This document shows positions 23,801-31,727 of a stretch of DNA of 64,000 nucleotides, piece after piece (the stretch's first letter is position 1; each line of letters begins with the position of its first letter). The notes below the pieces were generated by a model, which saw only the letters and a list, made by a program, of their open reading frames with translations, was not told where the DNA came from and did no database searches. The stretch is from Veronia pacifica. GTDB taxonomy: Bacteria; Pseudomonadota; Gammaproteobacteria; Enterobacterales; Vibrionaceae. The stretch covers positions 59,187-123,186 of the forward strand of contig NZ_LYBM01000008.1 of NCBI RefSeq assembly GCF_001707825.1. Reading direction: 5' to 3'. The translations under genes were made by a program, and so were the position numbers.

Positions 23801-26800
23801 AGAGGTACCTGACTATGTAATTGCCTGCGACAACTTAATTTATGTTTCTCCGAAAAGCCGAGAGGAGAAACTGCTGTTATTCCGTCAGCAACTATCACAT
23901 CGTGTACCTTGCACCAGCGAGTGGCCGTTATTTGAAATTCGGACCACAAAGATTGATAGAGATACAACTCGCTTGCACATCAGTCTCGACAACATCATGA
24001 CTGATGGACGCAGTATCGGCACTATGCTGAACGAGTGGATACAGATGTATCGCCTCCCCGATCAGACACTGCCAGAGCTGGATTTGGCATTCCGTGATTA
24101 TGTGGTCTCTCTCGAAGCCTACCGTGAAACCGAAGACTACCAGCGAGCTAAAACGTATTGGACCGAACGACTGGATAAGGTTTATCCAGCGCCACAGTTG
24201 CCGCTGGCCAAAGAGGCCGCTCAGGTTTCCTCTCCTGAATTCCATCGTCGATCGTTCCATCTGTCTTCTGAACAGTGGCAAGTTCTGAAAAAACGTGGGG
24301 CTGAACTGGCTGGATTAACGCCGTCAGGCTTACTCTTATCGGTCTACGCGCAGGTTTTAGCTTATTGGAGTGAATCACCCAAGTTCACCTTAAATGTCCC
24401 GACATTTAACCGTATGCCTGTGCACCCACAGGTAAACGATATTGTGGGTGAATTTACCTCTTTGATTCTCCTGAGCCTGGACTTCAGCGACGTTGCCTCC
24501 TTCCGGTCGAGAGCGACAAGCTTACAGAAGCAGCTTTTGCAGGATCAGGCCTATGACAGTTTTTCTGGTATTCAGGTGTTACGTGAACTTGTCCGACATA
24601 CTGGCTCGCCCGAGCAAGCGAATATGCCCGTGGTATTTACCAGTACATTCGGGCTTGCAGAGCAAATCGACGCTGACTTCAGTGATAAAGAGCGCGAAAC
24701 ACAGCAACTTCTTGGTGAACAGGTTTACACCATCAGCCAGACGCCACAGGTATATATCGATAACCATGTTCATGATCATGGAGGACAATTGAATGTCTAT
24801 TGGGATTGCGTTGATGAAATGTTCCCGGCTGATGTGCTTGATGACATGTTCGCTGCTTACACGGAGTTATTGACAGCGCTTGCCAATGATGAGGATATCT
24901 GGGAATCAACGCATCCGGTAACCCTCAATAAGGAGCAGCAAGCAAAACGTGACGCTTACAATGCAACGGATAACCCTGAATATCTTCCTGACAATGCAGA
25001 TCTCCTCAAAGGCTTCTTGTCACAGGTTGCTGAGTGTCCAGATAAGCCTGCATTGATAACCACTGAGCAACAACTGAGCTATCACCAGCTGTTTGATTAC
25101 GCTCGCTGGGTGGCATGGCGTTTACAAAAATCCGGGGTGAAGCCGGGTGATCGTGTTGCTTTGTTATTACCAAAAGGGTGGCAGCAGGTAGCGGCGGTAT
25201 TGGGAACCCTGGGCTGCGGTGCAACTTATGTTCCACTCGATGACGGTCTGCCTGAGCAGCGATTGGTGACTTTGTTAGAGAGCGCTGTTCCTCAGCACAT
25301 TATCGTACTTTCAGACTCGACGCTGCCTATAAAATTGTTCTCTAACATACCAGTATTGCCTCTTCCGCAATGGCATGACGCCGAGCAGTATTTGAATGAT
25401 GCAGTGGACTTTGAGTTTATTTCCTCACCTCCGCAGCAGCTGGCTTATATCATTTATACCTCAGGCTCTACGGGCGTTCCAAAGGGCGTAATGGTAGACC
25501 ATCGTGGCGCATTAAATACCGTTTTAGATATAAATACTCGGTTTAATGTGACCCATCAGGATGTTGTCTTCGGCCTCTCTGCACTCAACTTCGATTTATC
25601 TGTTTACGATATCTTCGGAACATTGTCAGCAGGCGCTAGCCTGTTACTGCCTGATTCCGAGGGCACCAAAGATGCCGCTCACTGGGTTGAGCTGGTGGAA
25701 AAACATCAGGTCACCGTCTGGAATAGCGTACCCGCACTGTGCCAAATGCTGCTGAGCCAAGCTGCCAGCCTTGAGGATTCCGTTCTAAACTCACTGCGTG
25801 TTGTGATGTTAAGCGGCGATTGGATCCCGCTCTCACTGCCACAGGAGGTCAGTGATCTCGCTAATCGGGCCGAATTATTCAGCTTGGGTGGCGCTACGGA
25901 AGCCTCGATTTGGTCCATCTTTTACCCTGTACACAAGGTGGACAGCCGTTGGCGGAGTATTCCTTACGGTATGCCACTGGCGAATCAGGGCTTCCATGTT
26001 CTCAATTCACAGTTAGCCCCATGTCCTGACTGGGTGATAGGGGAGCTTTACATCACAGGGGCTGGTCTCGCTAAGGGCTATTGGCAAGATCAGGGAAAAA
26101 CAACATCAGCGTTTATTCGACATCCTGTGACTGGCGAAATGCTCTACCGAACCGGCGATACAGGACGGTTCCATCCAGAGGGACATATCGAATTTCTTGG
26201 GCGAAATGATGATCAGGTAAAAGTGAACGGTTACCGGATTGAGCTGGGTGACGTTGAAGCGTCTTTATTGGCGCTGCCCATGGTGAAAGAAACCCTGGTG
26301 ATTGCTGTAGCTGACCTGAGTGATGTAAGCGGTAATACTCGCCCTGCGAAAGGAGCGGCGAGGCGAAAACAACGCTTACTTGCTTATTGTGTTATTAATC
26401 AAAGTGCGACGACGGATGACGAGTCGGCTATTACTGCGATGAAAGGTGAGTTGAGCCGTTCCTTACCTGATTACATGATTCCCAGCCACTTTATTCTGCT
26501 CAACAGTATGCCCTTAACGGCAAACGGAAAGGTCAATCGCCGTGCTTTACCTGCGCCGGACCTCAGTAAAGCAACGAATATCCAGCCCTCAGAAGCTCGC
26601 ACTGCTACTGAAAAGAGCCTGTTGCAGGCTTGTCAGCAGATTCTGGGTCGACAGGTTGGTTTGGATGATCACTTCTTTGATATCGGTGGTGACTCTCTGT
26701 CAGCCACAAGGCTGAGCGTCGCTTTGAAGGATGAGGGACTGGCACTCTCCGTTCGTCAGGTCTTTATGACGCCAAGCTTGAGAGACATGGCTTCGGCCTG

Positions 26801-27722
26801 CACCGGAAGCGGCGATACAAAAGATCTGGTGACACTTAATAAGTATGCTGCAGGTCAACCTAACTTGTTTTGTCTGCATGGCAGTGATGGAGATGTTTTT
26901 GTCTTCAAACAACTTGCCGATCAACTGGCCGATCACATCAACATCATCGGTATTCAGGCTCCTGAAGCTTCTCAAGCCCCAACGCTTGAAGACATTGCTG
27001 CTCAATATATCCAGATGATTAAACAACAGCAAAGTTCGGGCCCTTATTACCTCTGTGGTTTCAGTTCAGGTGGTGTATTGGCTTGGGAAATGGCGAAGCA
27101 GTTACAACGCGCTGGCGATACGGTAGACAAGGTCATATTGATAGACAGTGGATTTTTACCGAGGCAACTGGTCGAAAAACCGTTAGTGACTCTCACTATG
27201 TTCGCTGCGTCGCTTGGCTTGCCGATTGATCCATTACCAGTCGACGAATTAGCACTGAAAAATCTCGCTTGTATTGAACATCAACCTACGTCGCTTGATG
27301 ACTTTACAGATATTGATAGCGAGGCGGTGCAGCACTATTTAGAGGTACTGTCTGAAAACACGCCTCTGGTCAGTGGCGTTCAGTTGGGTGCCGATGAGTT
27401 ATCACAGCGCTTTTCAGTCTTTCAACATTACGTTGAATTGACCTCGCAATATGAAGTGAAGCCAATAAACGGCGTACCAGTCTTACTGCTTCAAACTCTG
27501 GCAACCCAAGATACACCTCGATTGGATAAGCGTTGGCAGCGATTGGCTGATGAGTTTCAAGCGATGAACATAGAAGGAAATCATTTGACATGTATGCAGG
27601 CTGCGCACGTTGCGAATATTGCAAATTACATTGACCAGCATGTCCAACCTGCCCTTGATGGTGATGCGGTTACGGCCAATGGTGATGAAGAAACAGGAAA
27701 TATGCCGGAGACACTATGTTAA
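17892..27722 (+). CDS. Terminal hybrid PKS-NRPS 3: KS-AT-MT-KR-ACP-Cy-A-PCP-TE
   Basis: Last megasynthase, 3276 aa. It resembles yersiniabactin HMWP1 (KS-AT-MT-KR-ACP-Cy-MT-PCP-TE) but has an A domain where HMWP1 has the second MT. Approximate positions: KS 8-430 (ACSTSL, EAHGTGT), AT 532-813 (GHSVGEI, HAFH malonyl type), C-methyltransferase about 1060-1260 (SAM motif LEIGAGTGATS at 1099), KR about 1285-1705 (GGLGGLG; YSSS and LPEYVAGN intact), ACP near 1835 (LGVDSL), Cy 1896-2332 (DNIMTDGRS), A 2370-2890 (code D-L-Y-N-M-S-L-I-W = Cys), PCP 2900-2970 (IGGDSL), TE 2981-3265 (GFSSGG). Predicted: malonyl extension, one or two C-methylations, ketoreduction, cysteine cyclisation, and release as acid or macrolactone. 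It starts inside the stop of the NRPS gene (ATGA). Confidence 0.94.
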   Translation: MTSVTEHPDAIAIIGMAGRFPQANDIDEFWRNLVDGVESINTFSADELRESGFDESDIQRENFIGAAAILDDIDMFDADFFQCTAYEATMLDPQQRFFLQCCWHALEHGGYRPDVAGDVGVFAGAGISTYLLAAAPKTTGGGLTKLLQLLMGNDKDYLASRVSYKLDLTGPSICVQSACSTSLLAVHTAAQSLLNGECRMALAGGVDISVPQKMGYEYQEGMIFSPDGHCRAFDADAKGTVAGNGAGVVLLKRLDDALKDGDNIMAVIRGSAVNNDGANKIGYTAPSIQGQAKVVADALALADVSVESIDYIEAHGTGTALGDPIEVRALTQVFRSETQANQFCGLGSVKTNIGHLNAAAGIASLIKTVMALKHGKIPPSLHYQQPNPEIDFANSPFYVNNCLQNWPERAHPRRAGVSSFGFGGTNVHMVLEQAPVKSENSNTLQGPVLIPLSATSEPQLKELAQKYIHCLEQTEPPELASISFTAMEGRKHFTHRLALLSDSTSTLTKQLNDFVANKSVSQGWQGSESDSKMIAALFTGQGAQYPDMAKDLYQQQRHFRDALNKCAKGLEQWLDAPLLDVLFGRKEDQALLAQTAYAQPALFAVEYALYEMWTSAGVEFSHVAGHSVGEIVAACVAGVLSLDDALTLIAARGRLIQSLPAEAGGMVAVFSDRKTIETLLLNYPSLTIAAENGPRHQVISGEKDKLDNVVREISACDIESRALNVSHAFHSSMLDSILDEFENVVASLTLNPPKIPVVSNVYGRTLTDDEITQPAYWRAHVREPVLFQDGVRELERLGVDVYVECGPHPVLSRMGPSCLIDSNQDVPNEKWLHSLHHQQHDKAQMLKCAAALYSAGVDIRWAELEDHQHCQRVPLPGYPFARERYWLSDVDRGLQSRSADVEIPVWQSLITAGSQAAERGIESLGLSALMQQERSLIQLAQVFIVRAFREMSLFTATERFYPLETLISEGKVLPQYTQLFERFIQALVEDGLLRKQGDTYGQLSNVGDDVLPQYIEACSDAFAQNTVFETVFLQSGKQLADVLTGRMTALEAMMGNTSVDEVRDIYADLPTSRYFNNVLRETVAEWARAVPKGTPLRILEIGAGTGATSEQLLPVLPADRCQYVYTDVSPLFLQVAAQRFEQHTFVEYTLFDINKDPCSQGFDAHSFDLIVASNVLHAGDDLRKTMGYVSQLLKPGAHLLMYEIVNETLIGELTTGLLLPLVQDTDLRGIQPFMTQPQWQSLLMELGFSDFAELPGEQSEASVLGERILLAQQAQNVTRLQPASPFYQLDWQYSGISADSSASQLSEPSQWLVFADCTGQADAVTELLKGNQQTVHQILPSASSQNMRQLLETVFNKDTTEPVHLLYFWGLNSHLDLDVETEDLNRQQTDLFSDLLDLLAELSQVDKSNLRSLNIFTRGTQIPSKATDSAQIEIAQSTLWGFSQVVALGHPELKVKLIDLDHSVSDEANATQLLGQLFASESTGEYQLVLRDNDCYWPRLQSVSAPSAQSTSLPIDEDGWYLIAGGLGGLGLETADWLAGLGAKNILLIGRNKASQLAEDAVKRLRERGVNVEIGLVDITDPDALQRMVSELNQPIKGVVHSAVVRDSEQLSGMTPLERAQAVLAPKLQGAWNLHRITLDQPLDFFILYSSSVSLVPARGLPEYVAGNAFLDSLAHYRIASGLPALSVSWGAWSDVGTVADPQQLKRLEQGGLRSFSPSQALEHLNTLLNSDKPSAHFGVMDVEWPVLVQHYPEHQLNGYFSRLPGMGENKVLAQHNTLPNEADAQHDLRQVLLDETQAETRRNVLTEYLQKRVGVLLRCPADEVPVSTDLMQLGVDSLMFLDLMNGLNQTLKIQVRPNELMADLRIESICRVILDAIWNVSGTDKNDLPLKADKSQAFAPFPLTDVQQAYWIGRDQNMDLGNVACHGYLEIDCQHLDIPALQHAWNRMVSRHAMLRCIIMPDGQQRVLSEVPDYVIACDNLIYVSPKSREEKLLLFRQQLSHRVPCTSEWPLFEIRTTKIDRDTTRLHISLDNIMTDGRSIGTMLNEWIQMYRLPDQTLPELDLAFRDYVVSLEAYRETEDYQRAKTYWTERLDKVYPAPQLPLAKEAAQVSSPEFHRRSFHLSSEQWQVLKKRGAELAGLTPSGLLLSVYAQVLAYWSESPKFTLNVPTFNRMPVHPQVNDIVGEFTSLILLSLDFSDVASFRSRATSLQKQLLQDQAYDSFSGIQVLRELVRHTGSPEQANMPVVFTSTFGLAEQIDADFSDKERETQQLLGEQVYTISQTPQVYIDNHVHDHGGQLNVYWDCVDEMFPADVLDDMFAAYTELLTALANDEDIWESTHPVTLNKEQQAKRDAYNATDNPEYLPDNADLLKGFLSQVAECPDKPALITTEQQLSYHQLFDYARWVAWRLQKSGVKPGDRVALLLPKGWQQVAAVLGTLGCGATYVPLDDGLPEQRLVTLLESAVPQHIIVLSDSTLPIKLFSNIPVLPLPQWHDAEQYLNDAVDFEFISSPPQQLAYIIYTSGSTGVPKGVMVDHRGALNTVLDINTRFNVTHQDVVFGLSALNFDLSVYDIFGTLSAGASLLLPDSEGTKDAAHWVELVEKHQVTVWNSVPALCQMLLSQAASLEDSVLNSLRVVMLSGDWIPLSLPQEVSDLANRAELFSLGGATEASIWSIFYPVHKVDSRWRSIPYGMPLANQGFHVLNSQLAPCPDWVIGELYITGAGLAKGYWQDQGKTTSAFIRHPVTGEMLYRTGDTGRFHPEGHIEFLGRNDDQVKVNGYRIELGDVEASLLALPMVKETLVIAVADLSDVSGNTRPAKGAARRKQRLLAYCVINQSATTDDESAITAMKGELSRSLPDYMIPSHFILLNSMPLTANGKVNRRALPAPDLSKATNIQPSEARTATEKSLLQACQQILGRQVGLDDHFFDIGGDSLSATRLSVALKDEGLALSVRQVFMTPSLRDMASACTGSGDTKDLVTLNKYAAGQPNLFCLHGSDGDVFVFKQLADQLADHINIIGIQAPEASQAPTLEDIAAQYIQMIKQQQSSGPYYLCGFSSGGVLAWEMAKQLQRAGDTVDKVILIDSGFLPRQLVEKPLVTLTMFAASLGLPIDPLPVDELALKNLACIEHQPTSLDDFTDIDSEAVQHYLEVLSENTPLVSGVQLGADELSQRFSVFQHYVELTSQYEVKPINGVPVLLLQTLATQDTPRLDKRWQRLADEFQAMNIEGNHLTCMQAAHVANIANYIDQHVQPALDGDAVTANGDEETGNMPETLC

Positions 27723-28492
27723 ATACAATCAATCAAACGCCATGGTTTCAACTGAGTAAAGCGAATGACCCGTCTATACGGCTGTTTTGCTTTCCTTTCG
27801 CAGGTGGTGGCGCGTCCGCTTATCGTCATTGGGAAAAAGCAATGCCCGATCACGTTCAAACGTGCCGGGTACAGCTGCCGGGAAGAGAAAATCGAATTAA
27901 AGCATTCCCAATTCGCGAGATGAATACGCTGCTCAATGCGTTGGCAATTGAAATACAGCCACTGCTTGATCGTCCTTTCGCTTTTTTCGGCCACAGTATG
28001 GGGGCGATTGTTGCCTATGAGCTTGCTCGTAAACTTACCGACAAGGGGTATCAGCCAGATATTTTGTTTGTCTCCGGGTGCAGACCACCTCACATCGTTG
28101 ACACTCAACCCATTCACCACCTCTCAACGCCCGAGTTTGTTGATGCATTGAAGTCTAGAGGAGGAATACACGAAGAGTTACTCAACAGTGCGGAGTACAT
28201 GGCGATGGTTGAGCCCACTTTGCGGGCTGACCTTGAGTTGATTGAGTCTTGGCACAGAGACTTCGATACCCCCTTATCATGCCCTCTACATGTTTTTGCT
28301 GCTTTGGATGACAAAGTTTCGCCAATCGAAGTGACGCATGAATGGGCTAAATACAGCACTCTTCCTCTTATTTCCCACAGCCTGAAGGGGGGACATTTCT
28401 TTGTTCAAGATCCAACACAAAACGTCACTGGACGAGTAGCCAGCGCATTGAAGCCCTACGAAAGAAACAAAAATAAAAAACACATAATTTGA
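27716..28492 (+). CDS. Type II thioesterase (editing)
   Basis: A 258-aa alpha/beta-hydrolase of the GrsT/YbtT type that removes wrongly primed or stalled acyl groups from carrier domains. It shows the family N-terminus RLFCFPFAGGGASAYR, the nucleophile elbow GHSMG (about residue 97), and the late catalytic His in GGHFF. The start ATG lies 7 bp inside the end of the terminal megasynthase gene, so it is translated from the same message. Its length is normal for the family. It acts in trans on the assembly line and is distinct from the fused TE that releases the product. Confidence 0.93.
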   Translation: MLNTINQTPWFQLSKANDPSIRLFCFPFAGGGASAYRHWEKAMPDHVQTCRVQLPGRENRIKAFPIREMNTLLNALAIEIQPLLDRPFAFFGHSMGAIVAYELARKLTDKGYQPDILFVSGCRPPHIVDTQPIHHLSTPEFVDALKSRGGIHEELLNSAEYMAMVEPTLRADLELIESWHRDFDTPLSCPLHVFAALDDKVSPIEVTHEWAKYSTLPLISHSLKGGHFFVQDPTQNVTGRVASALKPYERNKNKKHII

Positions 28493-28527
28493 GCAGCTTA
28501 ATCGCTACATGATAGGAGATGTTAAAA

Positions 28528-29922
28528 ATGCCATCTGATTTAAACGTTTTAATGGAGATGATTGCCTCAGAACATGCGAATGCTGATGATTTTGCCAATG
28601 TAAAATTACCTGATTCTATGAAGGCGCTGGTGACGTTACGTGAAGAACAGGAGATGTTTGTTGGAATGGAATCTGAGGATAAAGATCCGCGGCAATCACT
28701 GCATTATATAGACGTGCCAATACCAGAAGTAGAGGCGGGTGAAGTTCTCGTTGCAGTTATGGCGTCAGGTATTAATTACAACACGGTTTGGTCATCCATT
28801 TTCGAGCCATTGTCTACTTTTCAGTTTCTTTCTCAGTTTGCTCAGTACTACCCTCGAAATAAAAAACACTGCCTTGATTACCATATTATGGGAAGCGATG
28901 CGTCCGGTGTGGTTGTGAAGGTAGGTGACGGCGTAACACTATGGAAGCCTGGTGATCGGGTTGCTGTCAATCCCTCAGTGGCCACACTTTTGAAACACCA
29001 AGGACACAGCGATGGTGTCAAAGATCCCGACGGCAGAGCTTGGGGTTTTGAAACAAACTTCGGAGGATTAGCTCAGTTTTGTCTTGTTCAGGAAACGCAA
29101 CTAATGGCCAAACCAGAGCACCTTAGTTGGGAGGAAACAGCCTCACTGGCACTGGTTTCAGGTACCGCATACAGAATGTTAGTTTCTGAGAATGGTGCAA
29201 AAATGAAGCAGGGTGATAACGTACTCATATGGGGTGGTGCGGGTGGTATGGGCTCTCTCGGTATCCAATATGTGCTCAATGGTGGTGGCAATCCAGTTGC
29301 TGTCGTATCTGGTGAAGAGAAAGCACAGTTAGCCAGAAAACTCGGTTGTAAACTGATTGTTGACAGACAGAAAGGGCGCTACCGGTTTTTTAAAGAAAAT
29401 GGAGAGGAGAATCAGCGACATCTTGTTGCGTTCAGGGCCGCGGTTGAACGCTTGCTGGAAAATGAACAGGTTGATATTGCCTATGAGCACACGGGGCGTG
29501 AAACATTTGGTGCCAGCGTGTTTGTGGCTAAGCGAGGAGGTAAAGTTGTAACCTGTGGTTCAACGACGGGTTATCAACATTCCTTTGATAATCGATATTT
29601 ATGGATGCACGTGAAATCGATTATAGGCTCGCATGGTGCGAATTTCACAGAGGCTTATGAAGCAAACAGGCTTGCCTGTCAGGGTAAAATTAATCCTGTT
29701 GTATCTGATGTGTATACATTAGAAAGTGCTGCCGACTCTGTTGTTAAAGTCAAAGCTAATGAACATGTCGGAAAAATAGGTATTCTCTGCTTAGCGGATA
29801 AAGAAGATTTGGGTATTAGAAATACTGAATTACGTGAAAAGGTCGGCGAAGATAAAATAAATATATTTCGTGATTATGCCCGTCAAAAAAGAGCAGTAGA
29901 AGAACAGGATAACGTTGCATGA
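28528..29922 (+). CDS. Crotonyl-CoA carboxylase/reductase (CCR) homologue
   Basis: Zinc-independent MDR-family enzyme of 464 aa, predicted to reductively carboxylate an enoyl-CoA (crotonyl-CoA or longer) with NADPH and CO2 to ethylmalonyl- or alkylmalonyl-CoA. Features specific to CCRs rather than plain reductases: GINYNTVW near the N-terminus, the FE pair in RAWGFETNFG, and His in GSHGAN, which correspond to the CO2-binding Asn, Phe-Glu and His of characterised CCRs. The nucleotide-binding motif is WGGAGGMGS. ATG 28528 is preferred over ATG 28519 because AGGAG (28514-28518) abuts the latter and lies 9 nt before the former. As last gene of the biosynthetic operon it probably supplies the extender unit for PKS2. 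A chromosomal ethylmalonyl-CoA-pathway role is less likely in this context. Confidence 0.9.
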   Translation: MPSDLNVLMEMIASEHANADDFANVKLPDSMKALVTLREEQEMFVGMESEDKDPRQSLHYIDVPIPEVEAGEVLVAVMASGINYNTVWSSIFEPLSTFQFLSQFAQYYPRNKKHCLDYHIMGSDASGVVVKVGDGVTLWKPGDRVAVNPSVATLLKHQGHSDGVKDPDGRAWGFETNFGGLAQFCLVQETQLMAKPEHLSWEETASLALVSGTAYRMLVSENGAKMKQGDNVLIWGGAGGMGSLGIQYVLNGGGNPVAVVSGEEKAQLARKLGCKLIVDRQKGRYRFFKENGEENQRHLVAFRAAVERLLENEQVDIAYEHTGRETFGASVFVAKRGGKVVTCGSTTGYQHSFDNRYLWMHVKSIIGSHGANFTEAYEANRLACQGKINPVVSDVYTLESAADSVVKVKANEHVGKIGILCLADKEDLGIRNTELREKVGEDKINIFRDYARQKRAVEEQDNVA

Positions 29923-29951
29923 ATAAGTAAAAAAAGTACAAGTTAGAGTCA

Positions 29952-29987
29952 AAAAATAACCACCTGCAAACTGGTGGTTATTTTTAT
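29952..29987 (+). terminator. Rho-independent terminator after the biosynthetic operon
   Basis: Perfect stem: AAATAACCACC (29955-29965) pairs with GGTGGTTATTT (29973-29983) around a 7-nt loop, flanked by A-rich and T-rich tracts. It begins about 30 nt after the CCR stop. The A/T flanks would let it work in both directions. Confidence 0.85.
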
Positions 29988-30092
29988 AAAAATTTATGAG
30001 AGTTCACCTGCTCTCTAATAAGAAAACGATGTTTCTATAATAAGAAGCCTTTAGAAAAAAATGTGATTTAGTCGCTATATTTATGCACTTGT

Positions 30093-30132
30093 TTGACCGA
30101 CATCATCCTAAATGGTAATGATAATAATTATC
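30093..30132 (+). promoter_or_regulatory. Fur box overlapping the promoter of the AraC-family regulator
   Basis: The 19-mer at 30114-30132 (GGTAATGATAATAATTATC) matches 17 of 19 positions of the Fur consensus GATAATGATAATCATTATC. In the 7-1-7 view TGATAAT-A-ATTATCG matches 13 of 14. A possible -35 (TTGACC, 30093-30098) and a -10-like TAATGA 17 nt later place the Fur site on the -10 region, 29 nt before the regulator's ATG. This predicts iron repression of the regulator and, through it, of the biosynthetic operon. Confidence 0.82.
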
Positions 30133-30161
30133 GTTTGTATGGTGGTTGTAGCGAATAGATT

Positions 30162-31150
30162 ATGGGTACTCAGCGTGTTCTTTTTGATGAGTTCTTGCGG
30201 ATTAATAGTAATGAAAATCAAGCAAGCCAATCACTTACCCAAAGTATGGCTATTCCCATGTCTTGGGATGTACCAGAGGAGTATGGGGAAGGTCGAGTCG
30301 TCGTTATTCCGTTAATGGGGGGGCGACACTTGTGATCATGGAGTGTTGTTTTCATGAAAACATAGAGATCTTCTCAAACCAAGCTACAGTGGAAAGCCTG
30401 AGTTTTACGGTATGCGTTCAAGGTACATTAAGGAATGTTTGCCAGGGGCGTCCGGATATAAAAATACAGAAGAATGAGACTCTGTTTGCTCGCTATAAAG
30501 AAGAGCCACAGAAAATGTCATCCATTTTTAATGCTCATGAAGAAAACTGCTTCATTACGATACAACTAGGTTCTGAATGGCTAAAGTCTGATCCTAAAAG
30601 CCTTCACGCTGATGTTTTTAATAATCCATTTTGGCAAGGTATATATAAGTCAGGGCCTGTATCAAGATTAATGCTCACCGTTTCTCAGGACATTATAAAT
30701 GCAACAAAAGAGGCGGATGTACAAAACCACTATATTTCAGCCAAGGTACTCGAACTTTGGTCTCATCAACTCAAGTTGCTGGAACGTCTGGCTACAGTCT
30801 CTAATCAAAAAGTGGTCAAGTTAAATGCACAAGATGTTGCTGTTATTCATCAAGTGGCAGACATTCTCATTGACGAAATGGCAAACCCTCCTGGGTTACT
30901 TGAGTTATCACGCCGTGTTGGAATTAATGACTTCAAGTTGAAAAAGGGGTTCAAACAGATTTACGGAACAACAGTGTTTGGTTTCTTACACACACACCGC
31001 ATGGAGACAGCCAGAGCATTAATTAAAGACCGCCAATGCTCAGTGTCTCAAGCAGCCGCAAAAGTAGGTTTCAAAAGCCCAAGTCACTTCTCAATGGCGT
31101 TCAAGCAAGTTTATGGTGTAACACCCAGACAAATATTGGACTTGGCATAA
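30162..31150 (+). CDS. AraC-family transcriptional regulator, PchR/YbtA-like by context (frameshifted)
   Basis: Probable activator of the neighbouring metallophore-like operon. The C-terminal 100 residues hold the two helix-turn-helix motifs of the AraC family (LLELSRRVGINDFKLKKGFKQ and SQAAAKVGFKSPSHFSMAFKQVYG). The frame starting at ATG 30162 encodes a plausible N-terminus but ends at TGA 30333. The rest is read in a second frame, and adding one G to the G7 run at 30317-30323 joins them into about 329 aa, the usual size for PchR/YbtA regulators. If the shift is real, translation could restart at ATG 30338 (270 aa), keeping the DNA-binding domain but losing 50-60 sensor residues. The Fur box directly upstream supports an iron-linked role. 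The ligand is unknown; in YbtA/PchR it is the ferric siderophore. Confidence 0.8.
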
Positions 31151-31727
31151 TAAGAGTATTAAAAATTTTAAGCGTGGAAGGCTTATTCAGGAGTGAATGC
31201 GTTGTGACGTAAGTAAATGCTGTGAATTCAAAATGATAGATAAAAGTAGTTCTAATAGTGATATCGGAATGCCTGAAGAGTACACACAAATGCGACGGAA
31301 TGGTGACATTTATGTAAGCTGCCATGTCTTTCCAGTTAGCGGTGAACCAACAATTCGAGATAGTGGTTTGAAAGTTAATCACAGTCTAGTTACGTCATCA
31401 AAGCGAGTGCGTGGATAGCCCTTGCTTTGAATGAGCTCCGAGAGTTAGATGAAACCCCGTATTTTCCTTTCCAAAACCTAGCCAGTTCTTTATCTAATCT
31501 TTTAGATGCCAACATAGTTTTGATCACCACAGTGACCAAAAACGCCAATTTTCGATGGTAGTCAGGCTAGATATATGAAAATTCATATAGAAAATTGGGT
31601 GAAAGTTATGAGAGTAGGGTGGTGAATTGTGGGATTTAGATTTAATTAATTGATTTATAGTATTTTTATCTAAAGGCTTAGACTAGGAAATTTATTCTGA
31701 TAAAGAGATGGTTCTTAAGAGAGAAAT
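31151..31727. other. Gene-poor stretch between the regulator and tRNA-Val
   Basis: About 580 AT-rich bases with no recognisable gene. A possible small broken ORF (31197-31561) is listed separately. No integrase, transposase or clear terminal repeat is visible. The stretch lies between the 3' end of tRNA-Val and the biosynthetic cluster, where remnants of an integrative element would be expected if the cluster arrived through this tRNA. Confidence 0.5.
31197..31561 (+). CDS. Possible small protein of unknown function, apparently frameshifted
   Basis: Two open stretches follow each other with the same one-base shift seen in other broken genes of this window. The first (31197-31418) starts at an ATG with a good SD (AGGAGTGA, 31189-31196). 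The second (31379-31561) has no start codon and contains WIALALNELRELDETPYF. One extra A in AAA near 31400 would join them into about 120 aa. I recognise no family, and the composition gives no function. It may be a degraded gene or chance open frame. Confidence 0.25.
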
